Part shown: one piece after another, positions 48,808 to 64,000 of the stretch
Layout of the letters: every line of letters starts with the position of its first letter
How positions within the stretch are numbered: the stretch's first letter is position 1
Origin: Caenorhabditis remanei
Lineage: Eukaryota; Nematoda; Chromadorea; Rhabditida; Rhabditidae
Assembly: GCF_010183535.1 (NCBI RefSeq)
Contig: NC_071333.1
Span: 17,420,587-17,484,586 of the forward strand
Length of the DNA: 64,000 nucleotides
Reading direction: 5' to 3'
Made by a program: the position numbers and the translations under genes
Notes under the pieces: model-generated
The model's database searches: none
Seen by the model: only the letters and a program-made list of their open reading frames with translations
What the model was told of the DNA's origin: nothing

Positions 48808-51800
48808 ATGTCTCATCGGAATAAAGATGGAAAACAGAGAAGTGAGTGTTTTTGGAACTAATTTCAACCAATTGTCCTTTTCCCTCATTTTTGAGATAAA
48901 AAATGAAGCGACTGGTATAAAGTGACAGAAAATTGAATTGAATACCATTTTAGAGCTACCCCTTCTATACGGACAGTGCAGTCAAGAACTTGTTGCCAAA
49001 CAGCGGTGGAACGACTTTCCAGATTCACATAACGGAGGTGAGTGTTTTTTCTATACATATCTAAAAAGAAGCGGAAGACAACACGGAAGAATAAGGGAGC
49101 CCTAGGAGAAAGGCTTAGGGAAGAGTAGGTTCAGTAAGATTACAGTAAGATTACAGTAACCCACCTTGATTGATACACCGATAGTCATAGGTTACGTTCG
49201 ATTTCCCTAATAATTAGTCACCAGCTGTTTTTATCTTATTTTTTCTCAAAGTATCCAAGAACAACCTCATAGAAACCAGTTCCACCTACACGTAGTTTGT
49301 TCATGTCCTCGATGATCACGCCTCGTACCAAAAATCTTCTGAATTACTTTTTCGACAAAGAGAAGAAGAAAAATGACGTGACTGGTCATCATGTTGTTTT
49401 TGTAATGCCTGATCCACCACGTTGACCATTCATTCAACCAAAAACAGTTCAATCAAAGTTTGCCGTCCGATTTGTCGAAAATGTATGTCGCCGGTGAGAG
49501 GGTGTAAGGATGCTTCGCTTTACCGCACAGTCCCCCAGTGATCTATGAATTAGAGAAAGACAGTTTCCAAAGAGGAAGGGGGGAGGAGGGAAAAGGTGGC
49601 GAGACTCGGTTGGTGTGTTGAAACTGATGATTGCTATCTTTCATACCTACGTCGAATGATTGTGCGAGTAAGAAAGGAAAAGAGAAAAGAGTACAATGAA
49701 CATTCAAAAGTGTGAAATCGGTTATCGAGAACAAAACAATAATGGGTTTTTCTGCTTTTATTCTTTTTGCTGAAAGGAAAAAGGGAAAAGGTTTCCTCTT
49801 TTTTGTATGCTACAACTAACAGTAAAATCAAATTGAAGTGGATGGGAAAATGGGAAAAAGGCTACACTCACCCGGTAGACTGTAAAATTGAGAATGGTTG
49901 TAATAGGACAAGAGAATTCAAGCAGAAGGAAAAAAGAATAGCAAAAAAAACAAACATTGTTTCATTTCTTCTTTTTTTTCAGACAGCAATTTTTGAATTT
50001 CAGACGACGACGATTGCGACGACGTGACGATAGAGTTAGATTCACCAACTCTTAGTGCTATCAACTACGCAGAACTTCTGGACGCATTGGGTCTGGCACT
50101 ATCAAGTAGCATCTGTCAAGTTAGCCTGACATTCTCTGGAAAGTGAGTTTCCTCTTTTAAATTTAAAAAACTTTAAAAAATACATTTGGTCTAAATTTTT
50201 ATCGTTAACATCACAAAGAACTAGAATAATTCCGTATTCCTTTAACAAAACAGTAATCACTCGATCTAAGTCATTGTAAATATCATTCGACTGTTCGCTG
50301 ATCACGCACAAAGAACGAAGCATTCCACTTGTCTCCCTGAATTTTCACTTATGTGCTGCACATGCAATCGCACACGAATGCTCTTGGGGTGATATTTTTT
50401 ACCGTCCGAGCCCGCTGATGCCTCGTCGTTGATAACCTCAAAGGTGGCGTGATGATTGAGAGCAGTGGAGACGGAGGGAACAGGAGTGGCGGCTTATATA
50501 AAATGAGCTGAAAATGCTTGTTTCAAGAAATGAGTGATTTTGGTTTAATTTTGATTCTGATTCAGATCAACTTACTTTTAAAGTGTTTTTGCTCCCATTG
50601 AAGCTTTGTAGCATTGTTTATTGTTTGTGACCATAAGTTATTTGCCAGAAACTTCCATTGTCTGATTAGCGACTGTCAGCTGATTAATTTACATTTATTC
50701 AGCAGACAGGTCAACTTAATTAGTCCGAAACTTTAAGTAATGGAGTTTCCAGTCATGACGCATAAGAATTCCTCTTTCGTTTTCGGCAGTTCCAATTTCC
50801 AGTTTTCGAATGCCCATGTGTTTAGCCTGATCATCTCCATCCAGCTTGATCCCTCCCGTTCTTCACACAAAAACTGAAAATATGCCAAGTCCTTTATATC
50901 TTTCGGTGCTGATGGATAGAACTACACGCCCGTCGTCGGTGGGGCAATAGCAGAGAAAGAAGAAGAAGATGACTCGATAATGATCTAATCTGTAACAGGG
51001 GGCGACGATACAAAGTGAGATGCGCAACAGCGGTGTTGTTTCGGGGACGGACCTAAAACGCACAGTAACATCTCTTTCTCGTCATTTCTTATTTTCTCTT
51101 CCAACTTTTCTCTCGTCCCTCCTGACCGTCTTCGTCGTTGTAGTCGTCGTCGTCGCGGCAAAAAGATTCGGAGATCTTGATAATATCTTTTCCCTCCTAC
51201 TCTTTCTATTCTTTTCCCTTCCTTTTCACCATCTCAATCCTTTCACATATTTTCGTTTTTTTTTCTTCTTCTTTTCTTTCCCAGAACATTCCAATCGTGC
51301 CGACACCGATGGTAAAAGCTGGATCGTGTGGGCGAATCGAAATCTATTTCTTTTCACAATGCAATTTTGTTTTGGCACATTGCTCCTGGATGATTCGTCC
51401 CGAGACCGCCGCCACCGTCATACCCCTTTATCCTTCCTGTGAGAGCGAAACGATTCCGATTCAAGTTGCGGCTTTCGGTTTCATCATCCGTGATCCTCAT
51501 GTGACCCACAGTCTGTGAGATGCGCGTCCCCCTTTTTCTCGCAAGAAAGGCCGATTCGGTCAAAACTGCGAGTGTCTTCTTTCGAGGTCATTTCTCGGTC
51601 GTATGAGTTTCCACGCACCTCCCTCTTTACCTCCATCCTTCGAATTATGTACATTATGAGTAAGCAGCAATATTTCCTATTTCCGGAAACAATCCAAGAA
51701 ATTTCAACTTCAACTTTCAACATTCTTGCCATCCTTTTTTGATTTCTGAATTCTGATGTTTACAGTTTCTTGCCCATCCTAGTTGACCCAACCCAACCAA

Positions 51801-54800
51801 TTCAAGTCAGTCCATCTTTCTTTTTTTTGATTCGATGACTTATTTATGTTTAACAATTTCCTTCACCAAATTCATCCATGTGATTTGAACTCTTGGAGGT
51901 GTTGATGAACACAGAAACATCAAAAACATCACAATATCGAAACGAGGTCAAATTTCATCGAATTGAGTGGAGAATTGAGTGGAGAAATGGCGAATGTCCA
52001 AAGTCTCGATATCTGAGAAGAAACAAGTGAGAAAAAAGAAGATGGCGTGATTTTTCATGTATTATCAGGGAAAAACTGTCGTCGCCGCTTACCCTTTTAA
52101 CTTTTCCCCCCGTCATCGCTTCACTAACACACTTCATTTCAAAAAAAGGCTCTCTTCATATTTTGTTCGCATCTTCTTTTCGTTCTTATCAGTTTTTGCA
52201 CCCTCCTCACTAACTTTTTTGTCACTCATTCAGCCTCATCATACCATTATTCTCTCACTTTTTCACCTCATTTCTTGAACTTCATTTTCCCTGTAGCGGT
52301 CTAGGGTCAGAATGATTCAGATTAGTGTAAACCTGCCACACTGGTCAACAACAATAGGACAGTATGGAAAATGAAAAAAAAGGGGGAAATAGGAAATAAC
52401 GATCCAGACCAAAAAACAATTGTTTTGTCCATCACCCATTGTAGTTCATTTTATTTCCTTTCTACTTCAAACCTTTTTTCTGATTAAAGATTATATCTAA
52501 AATTAAAAATTGTATAATTTGCAGCGTCTCAGATCTTGGACGATCATTCAACATGTCTGTTAACGGTCATAAACCTGAATTTAAAAAGATCAATCTCGTC
52601 GGAAATGTGAGTTTGTTGAAACCCATCATATCTCCAAAACGAATTTCTTTTTCAGGCTCCGCTCAGTGATGGTGCTGTTCAATACGAGAGTATCAAGCAG
52701 TTTGTTGAACAAACCGTTAGTGATGCAGAAAAAAGAAAACCGATCAGAAAGGTAGCTAAATAAGGAAAAAATTACATAAGACTGTTGAATTCCAGTTGCT
52801 CGTCGCCACAAATGGAATTGCTGCAGTTCGATGCATCACCACAATTAATAGATTTCTTAATCACACATTCCGTAACGATAAACTGATCCATTACGTTTGC
52901 ATGGCGACCCAAGATGAGATCGATGCCAACTCCGGTAAGCCATCAATCAGATGTTGTATGAAAACTGTTGCATGAAATCGCGTGTTCTTCACTTTGAAAC
53001 TCACGTGATAAGCGCTATCACAAAACGAGTGTTAATGATAACAATCAGCTCCAATGTACAACCAATTTCATTCCAGAATACATCAAAAAAGCCACAAGTT
53101 TGGTTATCTCACCATCAGGAAGCAACAAGAACAACTATGCAAACGTTGATGAGGTAGTAAAGCATGCCATCGAAAAGAATGTCGACGCTGTTTGGGCAGG
53201 ATGGGGACACGCTTCTGAAAACCCAGATTTACCGAGAAGACTCGCCGAGAACAATATTGTCTTTATTGGACCACCAGCCAGTGCCATGTTCAGTTTGGGA
53301 GACAAAATCGCAAGTACCATTATTGCACAGACAGTCGGAATTCCCACTATTGCCTGGTCGGGTTCTGGAATCACAATGGAGAAGACACAACGTAATAAGG
53401 GAGACTTTGTGGAAGTTCCGAAAATACTTCTGGAGAAAGCTTGTGTCCGCACATACCAAGAAGGATTGGATGCTCTTCGCACCCACAACATTGGTTTCCC
53501 ACTCATGGTGAGGTGTTCCACTTGATTATATCAGAATTAAATCCGATTTTTTATAGATCAAAGCTTCCGAAGGAGGTGGTGGTAAGGGAATCAGAAAGTG
53601 CAGCAAAGTGGAAGATTTCAAGAGTATGTTCGTTGAAGTCACACTTGAAGTTCCAAATTCGCCAGTCTTCTTGATGAAGTGTGTGGAGAACGCAAGACAC
53701 ATTGAAGTACAACTCATCGCTGATCGTTACGAGAATGTGATTTCTGTCTTCACACGTGACTGCTCGATTCAACGTCGTTGTCAAAAGATCATTGAGGAGG
53801 CTCCAGCAAGTGTTGCTCCAATGGAGACTCGCAAGCGTATGCAAGAGGATGCAGTTCGAATTGCCAAATATGTCGGATACGAATCAGCAGGAACTGTTGA
53901 GTATCTCTATTTGCCCGAAGATGACACCTACTTCTTCCTCGAGCTTAATCCACGTCTTCAAGTTGAGCATCCTGCCACTGAAATGGTCTCCGGCATCAGT
54001 ATTCCAGCAATTCAAATTCAAATCGCTATGGGACTACCACTTCACAAGATTGTGGATATCAGAACTCTCTACAATCTTCCAAAAAGTGGAGATCAAGAAC
54101 TCCCGGATGACGTTCTTGTAGAGACTGCACATCATGCAATTGCTGCCCGTATTACTAGTGAAGACCCAGATGACAGCTTCCGTCCATCGACCGGATCAGT
54201 CAAGGAGCTCAATTTCAACTCATCTCAAGATGCATGGGCTTATTTCTCAGTTTCTGGAGGAGGAAAAGTACACGAGTTCGCTGATTCTCAGTTTGGACAC
54301 TTGTTCGCCCGTGGAACCACCAGAAATCAAGCGATCGGAAACATTCTTGGCGCACTCAAAGAGATGCAAATCACAGCTAGTTTCAAATCGCAAGTCTCCT
54401 ACCTCATCGACTTGATTCAAGAGCCTGATTTCACCAACAACGGTTTCTCGACCCAATGGTTGGATGACAGAATTGCAAAGAAAATCAAACAGGTTTGTGA
54501 AAAATGTTGCTGAATTCTGCTTCTTGACCCGTCCGTTTCTATTTTGCAGAAACGCACTCTTCCGATGAGCGACATCATTGCTATCAGTGCCGCCGTTATC
54601 GGTTACCAGCGCGTCACAAACGCTTTCGAAACGTTCAAGGTATCAATCGAGAATGGACAGATCTTGCCGCCAAATGATCTCACTGAAACATTCCACTTTG
54701 ATCTTGTTCAAGACCTCAAGATTTATAAGATGGGAGTCACCAGGGATCACGATAACTTTGTTGTTGCTCTGAATGGATCTCAAACCAGTGTTAACATTGT

Positions 54801-57800
54801 GCGATTCGGAGATTCTGGAACATTGATGGCCACACATAGAGAAAGTGTATATCATTGCAATCTTGAAGAGGACAAAGATATCTACAAGCTGAAAATCTCC
54901 AATAATATTATCATCTTCGAGAAGGATAATGATCCAAGTGTCTTGAAATCTCCATACACTGGAAAATTCTTGGGTTACAAAAAAGAAGAGGGAGAGTTTG
55001 TAGATGTTGGAGAGATTTTTGCTACTGTTGAGTCAATGAAGCTTGTGTTCAATGTCGAAGTCAAGAAGTCACCTGGAAGGTAATCCTGTTAAGTACATAA
55101 GTACTGTAAATATTTGTTTTACAGACTCCAATATGTGGCTCATGAAGGAGAAGCAATTAATCCTGGAAGCGTCATTGGACGACTCGTTGGACTTGAGAAC
55201 AGTGATATGTACCGACCACAGCAGTTCGAAGGAACATTCCCAGAATGGACACCGGTGAAAAACTCTCACCCGGAAAGCAGTGTCAATGTTTACAACGAGT
55301 GTCTTAAGGTAATTTCTAGAAAGATATAGAGATAGATATAATATTGTAATGTTTTCAGAAATGCCATAGCATTCTTTCCGGATCAAACCCATTCGGAGGA
55401 GCCAATGAAGTCACTGCTCTCGTCACTCAACTTTTCACCTTCCTCAACTTCAATGACCTCTCCAGATTCATTCTTGAGCCAGTCCTCGTTCAAGTGACCA
55501 AAACGTTCCCTCCAAATGTTCGCAAAAACTTCATTGATGTGGTCGCAAAACCATGTTTCACCGGAGACAAGCTTGTGCAAGCTCTCAACGGATACGTCCT
55601 CAGTCCAGAAGACCGAATCAAGTTCGACCAAGCTGTCAATGAGTTTGCTTATGGCTCCAAAGGATTTGTTGCCGGAGTTTTGAACAATCTCCTCCGTGCA
55701 TACATTAATGTTGAGAAGTTCTTCGAAGGAAAGGGATATGATGACTCTGTAACAGAGATCAAGGAGAACAATGTGAGCGGAGACGCAGTTGTGCAGACCA
55801 TCTACTCTCACACTCAAATCAAGAACAAGAATCTTGTCATGAGAGCTATTCTTGAGGCATTGAAGCAGACTGAAGCCAAGTATATCCCATCGTTGCTCGA
55901 TAATCTCCGTGAAATTGGAAATCTTCATCACACCGAAGAGATATCCAGCTTGGCCAGAGAGATTCTTCTAATCTTCCAAAACTTGTGCTATAAGAACAAC
56001 TACTCCGGAATCACTGCTAGTGGAAAGCCAGCTACTGTTGCAGAAGTCAAGTATTGGCTTAACAGCCCAGTCGCAAAGAGACCAGATTCTACCGGATGGA
56101 AGGTTATCCATGAATACTTCTTCGACAAAGATATCGGATCTCAATGCCTTGATCGCTACGTTGCGATGCACATTTCTGCAGAGAGTGGATATCTGGAGAA
56201 CACATACAAGCTTCCAACAATGGATTGCACCATCAATCACTTCTCTTTGGTTCCAAAACCAACTAGCTTCAACAAGATTGTCCTCAAGGGAAATAAGTTG
56301 ATTGTTGTCCGTTTGTCAATCGACTCCGAAGACTACAACACTTGCTTCACCAACCCTGAATTCTTGGAATGTTTGAAGAAGAACTTCTCTCAATACTGCA
56401 AATCTAAGGATGTCATCAATGTTTCCATTTTCGTCAAGATTTTGAATGATAATTCTATCCATCATGTAAGTGAAATAATGTACTAGTACAGTTTTTAATT
56501 ATTTTTATTTTCAGGACGCTTCCACACTTACCGACGCAGAGGAGCAGAAGGTGTGCTATGCTCAGAACGCCGTTGTTAACATTAAGGCTTACCTTGAAAA
56601 AGATTTCGATGTAAACCGCGTCAACACTGTCATCTGCCTTCACGACCGCCCACTCCCACAACTCACCATCTTCGAGCAAGTCCGACTTGAAAAGGATCGT
56701 CTTCCAGTGAACTCTTACCCAGTTCTCTCAAGACTTTCTTCAGTCCGTGCTTACCAGCAGGATGATGCTGCGAGCAACTTCTCCAAATTGTTCATTCGTC
56801 AACAGTTGATCATTCCAGGAAATAAGGCTGAGGATGTGTAAGTTATTTTGTAAATTGTTGACTGTTTTTATATTAATGTTTTCAGCAAGCGGAAAGTGTC
56901 TGAAGCCGTCTTCCTTGCATTGGACAATGCCTGCACTGCTGCTCAAGTAGCCATGGGAAAGAAGAGCACGACTGGAAAGGAACTCTTCTTCACTTCCAAC
57001 CACGTGTTCGTATTCATTTCCTGTCCAGGACTTCCAAAGGAGGTTATTGCTTCCGAGGAGTTCATGACGTTCATGAAGGAGTGCATCACCGAAGAAGTGG
57101 ATAACCACAAGTCGATTCTTGCCAAGCATCAAATCAACGAAGTCGAAATGGTCTATGAGTCGATCGATGGTCACAAGAGAATTGTTATCCGTGATGAGAC
57201 AGGTGTCACCACAGAGGTCATCACGGAGTTCCCAGAAACTCTTGGAACCTATCCAACTGTCTCTGTTGTCGACAAGAAACGTTTCGCTGCTCGCAGAGTC
57301 AACTCTTCTTACATCTATGACTTCCCAATCATCTTCGGAATGGCTGCTGTAAACTCATGGAAGGCTGCGGAGTCATTGGATAAGGAGGCATACAACAAGA
57401 GTGTTGAATTGCTCAGCGCAGATATGGCTGCAGCCCTGAATGAAGGAAGATGGAGAGACTTCTTCAGTTATGAAGAACTTGTTTTCGAAAATGGAAAGCT
57501 TGAGCATATCAGTGATGCCGCCCTTCTTCAAAAACGCTCGAAGAATGCTCTCAACAAATGTGGAATGGTTGCATGGACCATGACTCTGTACACTCCAGAA
57601 AAACCACTCGGTTACACAATTGTTCTTATTGGAAACGATGTCACCTTCCAATCCGGATCGTTCGGAACTGCTGAAGACGATCTTTTCGCTGCTGCTTCCA
57701 CCTTCTCCCGCGAACAAAAACTTCCACGTGTCAACGTCTCAGTCAACTCGGGAGCTCGCATTGGGCTTTCTACTAAAATTTCTAAGCTGGTCAAGGTGCA

Positions 57801-59555
57801 ATTGAAGAATGATGAGAAGCCAGATCAAGGATTCGACTACATCTATGTCGACGGAGAGCACAAGGCTGATGTTGAAGGACAAGTGGTGTATGAGGAGTTG
57901 GACAACGGAAGATTAAAGATTAATGCCGTGATTGGTGCCAAGAATGAGAAGATTGGAGTTGAGAACTTGCAGGGATCTGGTCTTATTGCTGGAGAAACCT
58001 CTCGTGCTTACTTCGAAGTTCCAACATATTGTTATGTCACCGGAAGATCTGTTGGAATCGGAGCCTACACTGCTCGTCTCGCTCACAGAATCGTTCAACA
58101 CAAACAATCTCATTTGATCCTTACTGGATACGAAGCGTTGAACACTCTGCTCGGAAAAAAGGTGTACACATCGAACAATCAGCTCGGAGGACCGGAAGTC
58201 ATGTTCCGCAACGGTGTCACTCACGCTGTTGTTGAAAATGATTTGGAAGGAATCGCTAAAGTGCTCAAGTGGATGTCTTACTTGCCAACAAAACAGAACC
58301 AATTCCCATACTTCTGTCAATATGGAAATGACTCCAACCTCCGTGATGTCAGAGTTCCATTGGACGGTGGAGACGAGAAACAATACGATGTACGTCAACT
58401 CATTGACTCCAAAGATATTCACAACAAACATGGAATCTGTGATACCATGTCATTCGATGAAATTTGTGGAGATTGGGCGAAGTCGATTGTTGCCGGAAGA
58501 GCAAGACTGTGTGGAATTCCAATCGGAATCGTTGCATCTGAGTTCCGCAACTTCCAGACCACTGTACCAGCAGACCCAGCTCTCGAAGGATCACAAACCC
58601 AGAACACCCAACGTGCCGGACAAGTGTGGTACCCGGACTCTGCCTTCAAGACAGCTGAGGCTATCAATGACTTGAACAAAGAAAACTTGCCACTCATCAT
58701 CATCGCCTCCCTCCGTGGTTTCTCTGGAGGACAGAAGGATATGTACGACATGGTTCTGAAGTTCGGAGCACAGATTGTTGACGCTTTGGCCGTTTACAAC
58801 AGACCAGTCATTGTCTACATCCCAGAAGCCGGAGAACTTCGTGGAGGAGCTTGGGCTGTGTTGGATAGCAAAATCCGTCCAGAGTTCATCCACCTCGTCG
58901 CCGATGAGAAGTCCCGAGGAGGAATCCTGGAGCCAAACGCAGTTGTCGGAATCAAGTTCCGTAAACCAGTGATGGCTGAGATGATGAAGAGATGTGATGA
59001 ATCCTACGCCACACTTGCCGCCGATCCGACCTCCAAGAAACTTGCCGAGGAGAGATACACCGAGTTGAGCAAGGTCTACAAAAACGCTGCGATTGAATTC
59101 GCAGATGCTCATGACAGATGGCAAAGAATGAAGTCGGTGGGAGCAGTCGACCATGTAACATCCCTGAAAAACTCCAGAAGACTATTCTTCGCATTGTTCA
59201 GAAATGAGCTTGCTAAAGTTGGAATGGCTAACTTGTAAGTTTACTATGAACAATAACATTTCAATAAAATTTTATTTGCAGGTACACAAGTGCTCCACAC
59301 GCCAGCAAACCAAACCTCGACTTTGCCATGAACTGGGTTGAGAGCAATCTGAAAAACTCCGTTGACCGATCCGCTTCACTGGATGAACAATTCAGACAGC
59401 TTGAAACTTATAGCAAAGATCATTTAGTGAAAGATGTGGTTAGCGCTGTGAGAGAATCCAAGAGAAAGTAAGAATTGCAAATATTAGTGATAAAATTAAT
59501 TTTTTTTTCCAGGTATGAAGAACATGTCAACAATTTCCTGGCTTCATGTCAATAA
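48808..59555 (+). CDS. pod-2: Acetyl-CoA carboxylase (POD-2-like), 2220 aa
   Basis: Exons 48808-48841, 48954-49037, 50004-50142, 52525-52606, 52656-52751, 52796-52934, 53077-53507, 53557-54492, 54550-55079, 55125-55308, 55359-56465, 56515-56837, 56886-59234, 59282-59467 and 59513-59555, in phase throughout. Biotin carboxylase domain about 115-660 (GGGGKGIR ATP loop at 341; ELNPRLQVEHP). Biotin carrier Lys811 sits in ESMKL rather than EAMKM/EVMKM. The large central domain is followed by carboxyltransferase (about 1550-2130: NSGARIGL, GIGAYTARLAHR, GFSGGQKDM). It makes malonyl-CoA for fatty acid synthesis; C. elegans POD-2 loss gives polarity and osmotic (eggshell) defects. A Met at 52554 (MSVNGHK) could start a shorter form from a promoter in the 2.4-kb intron 3. 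C. elegans has a second paralogue, T28F3.5, so the name is probable rather than certain. Confidence 0.85.
50143..52524. promoter_or_regulatory. 2.4-kb intron 3 of the carboxylase, possible internal promoter
   Basis: Far longer than other introns of this gene. Contains a TATATAAAA-like motif (50494-50502), pyrimidine-rich tracts (51185-51290) and GC-richer stretches. The next exon (52525) includes an in-frame Met ten codons in, suited to a shorter isoform. The 140-codon frame at 51020-51442 is pyrimidine-driven. A promoter role is inference. Confidence 0.3.
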
Positions 59556-62097
<2,542 letters not shown>

Positions 62098-63096
62098 AAG
62101 ATTGTTAAAACTGTCTGTGATACTTTCAAAAAGATTCTTTATTGTGATTTTCTGTTGTGGTAAGAATCCCTGATCTCAAAACTTTCTATGATCTCGCTTT
62201 TCAAAGTTCTAATAAAAAAATGTTTATTGATGAAACAAACTGTTTGGAAATTGTGGAATAAAAATGAAACAAACTAAAATTCTATAAACTGAGAGAACTT
62301 TTTCGAGCGGAACAACGTTTCCATGGGAATGTCAAGGGAAACGAAAATTTTGAAAAAAGTGAGAACGCCAAGTTTTTTTTGAACTTTAAAATGTACACTT
62401 CTCAAGATTTCTTCAAAAATGCAAAAACAGTTCCGATTTTCGAAGATCAAACCGATTTTCGTTTTTCCGACTAGACTCTGCCAAAAACTACTAATTTCAT
62501 GGTGCCTTGTTTCAATTTCCTGCTCGCGCTGCCGTTGACCATCCCCAATATTTGAAGATTGATTTATTTTGGCCCGCCGGCGGCGAAAATGCGGATATCA
62601 CTGACACCTCGGCTTCCCTTCCGATAATTTTGTTTGCACACCGGTCAAATTGATTATTGGTGGGCAACCAACAGTGACACCTATTTTTCCTTCACCTTTT
62701 TTTTCTCACTGTCCACTCAAACCAGAAATAAACTCCGCCTTGCTATTACGAGAGCGACCCCCTCTTGCTCATTAAACACGAACAGGAAGGCTTTCGATTC
62801 AGTGGTTTTCTTATCTGAGCTTTTTCCAACCTCATTTTTATAATTCTCGCTCCTTTAATCTTTTATGTTTTTGCCCTTGAAGTCTCAATAGTTGCAGGTA
62901 TTTTGCAAGCTATTTGGCCTCACGTCTACTCAACACTTGACAGGTCTAGAAGGCCATAATACGAGCGTTTTCCGGAATAAATTGTGTCTGCCTACTGCTG
63001 CCATCGGTCTGCCCTTCGTTTTTCTCCCCCCCCTTCATCCCGCTTCTCTCTTTTTACTTTCGTCGTCAACCGATTCGTCACCACACACTTTCACTT
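62098..63096. other. Spacer upstream of the astacin gene
   Basis: About 1 kb with an AATAAAAAA-type polyadenylation signal near 62210 for the coiled-coil gene and pyrimidine-rich DNA before the astacin start. The open frames at 62634-62843 and 62892-63197 are not supported; the latter overlaps the true first astacin exon in another frame. Confidence 0.5.
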
Positions 63097-64000
63097 ATGC
63101 CATCACCGACATCATCATCAGCCAGCGTGTTTTCATGTCACCTGTTTTTTGTGATTTGCAACTTTTTTGTGATTACTCCAGCTTTTGCTCAGTTTAACAG
63201 GGTGAGTTTTTTTCTTGTTAATTTTGGGGGGTAAATTAAGATATGGTAGTTTGGATTGCTCAGTGACTTTAATCTTATATTTTTCAGTTTTTCGATCCTT
63301 CGATACCGGAACAAGAAACCGTGCTCACAGACTATGATTTTAATATGATTGGTCACTTTCGTGACAACGACCAGTGGTTTGTAAATGATTCTGCTATGTA
63401 CAACCCGCTCAGATTTGAAGGAGATATCGGTAAGTGCATTTTTTCCAAATCTTCTAATCTTCCATTAAACGTTTTTGAAATTTAGCCAACAGTGGTCTCA
63501 ATTCTCGATCCATCAACACATTTCTTGGTGACAGTCCATTATTTGGAATATTTGGTGTACAACGGAATGCAGTGAGACAGACGTATTTGAAATGGGAGCA
63601 AGCTAGGATTCCATACACTATTAGTTCACAATACTCATCCTACAGTCGTACAAAAATAGCAGAGGCTATTGAAGAATACAGAAAGAAGACATGTATCGAC
63701 TTCTCACCAAAAAGTGCAGGAGACTTGGATTATATTCATATTGTGCCTGATGATGGTTGCTATTCGCTTGTTGGAAGGATTGGTGAGTGTACTTCTTCGC
63801 ACTTTTTCCAATTTGATAATTTCCAGGTGGAAAGCAACCAGTGAGTCTTGGTGATGGCTGTATTCAAAAAGGAATTATCATCCATGAACTTATGCATGCT
63901 GTCGGGTTTTTTCACGAACAAAGTCGAGCCGACCGTGACGAATTTGTGAAAATCAACTGGAGTAATGTAGAAGCTGGGCTACAGGATCAGTTTGATAAAT
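63097..64000 (+). CDS. Astacin-family zinc metalloprotease (NAS-13/NAS-15-like), 5' part; runs off window
   Basis: Exons 63097-63201, 63288-63429, 63486-63782 and 63827 to the window end. A signal-anchor or signal peptide ([17 protein letters not shown]) is followed by a prodomain, with [13 protein letters not shown] marking the start of the mature enzyme. The conserved KKTCIDF and [20 protein letters not shown] carry the HExxHxxGxxH zinc site and the Glu after the third His. It is secreted, and activation by propeptide cleavage is typical for astacins. The segment is closest, from memory, to C. elegans NAS-13; NAS-15 is the main alternative. The Met-turn and C-terminal domains (EGF, CUB or ShK), which would settle the subgroup, lie outside the window. 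Confidence 0.85.

Noticed and set aside
51020..51442. 140-codon open frame in the long carboxylase intron
   Set aside because: Pyrimidine-rich sequence giving Phe/Leu/Ser runs. It does not join the neighbouring exons in phase.
55494..59238. Many antisense frames of 100-190 codons across the carboxylase
   Set aside because: They are shadows of the coding strand in a long, codon-biased exon and have no start or splice context of their own.

Overview
The window is nuclear DNA of a Caenorhabditis-type nematode. It is AT-rich, introns are mostly about 45-70 bp with TTTTCAG-like acceptors, several start codons sit directly behind an acceptor (likely spliced-leader trans-splice sites), and every recognisable protein is closest to a C. 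elegans family. I rebuilt exon chains by hand. Each fully listed chain keeps phase across all junctions, and the protein lengths come from those chains.

Layout. 1-349: 3' end of a ZIP7/KE4 zinc transporter (+). 1347-2068: small four-exon gene (-), head to head with tbh-1. 2089-4522: tyramine beta-hydroxylase tbh-1 (+). 4814-7072: sulfite oxidase suox-1 (-). 7673-9338: GOB-1 trehalose-6-phosphate phosphatase (-). 11244-13574: secreted mucin-like/vWA protein (-). 15294-18006: soluble guanylate cyclase, most like gcy-36 (-). 19199-22686: protein with two IRG-like G domains (+). 22950-26019: sex-peptide/myoinhibitory-peptide-type GPCR (-). About 26-34.8 kb: gene-poor. 34794-36606: CRAL-TRIO plus GOLD protein (-). 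37791-40389: kynurenine aminotransferase (-). 41353-44219: molybdenum cofactor sulfurase mocs-1 (+). 44430-45558: neuropeptide gene flp-32 (-). 48808-59555: full-length acetyl-CoA carboxylase (+). 60804-62097: small coiled-coil protein (+). 63097-64000: 5' part of an astacin metalloprotease (+), cut by the window end.

Theme. tbh-1, suox-1, gob-1, mocs-1, nkat-3 and flp-32 are X-linked in C. elegans as I remember it, so the window resembles an X segment. Several genes serve neurons: octopamine synthesis, cGMP signalling, an RFamide precursor and a peptide GPCR. Two serve molybdenum cofactor biology. Palindromic MITE-like elements are spread through introns and spacers, and two have clear 8-bp target-site duplications.

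The most unusual items are the tandem IRG-like protein with altered G3 motifs and an N-myristoylation-type start, the small gene at 1347-2068, and the alternative N-terminus and MKL biotinylation motif of the carboxylase.
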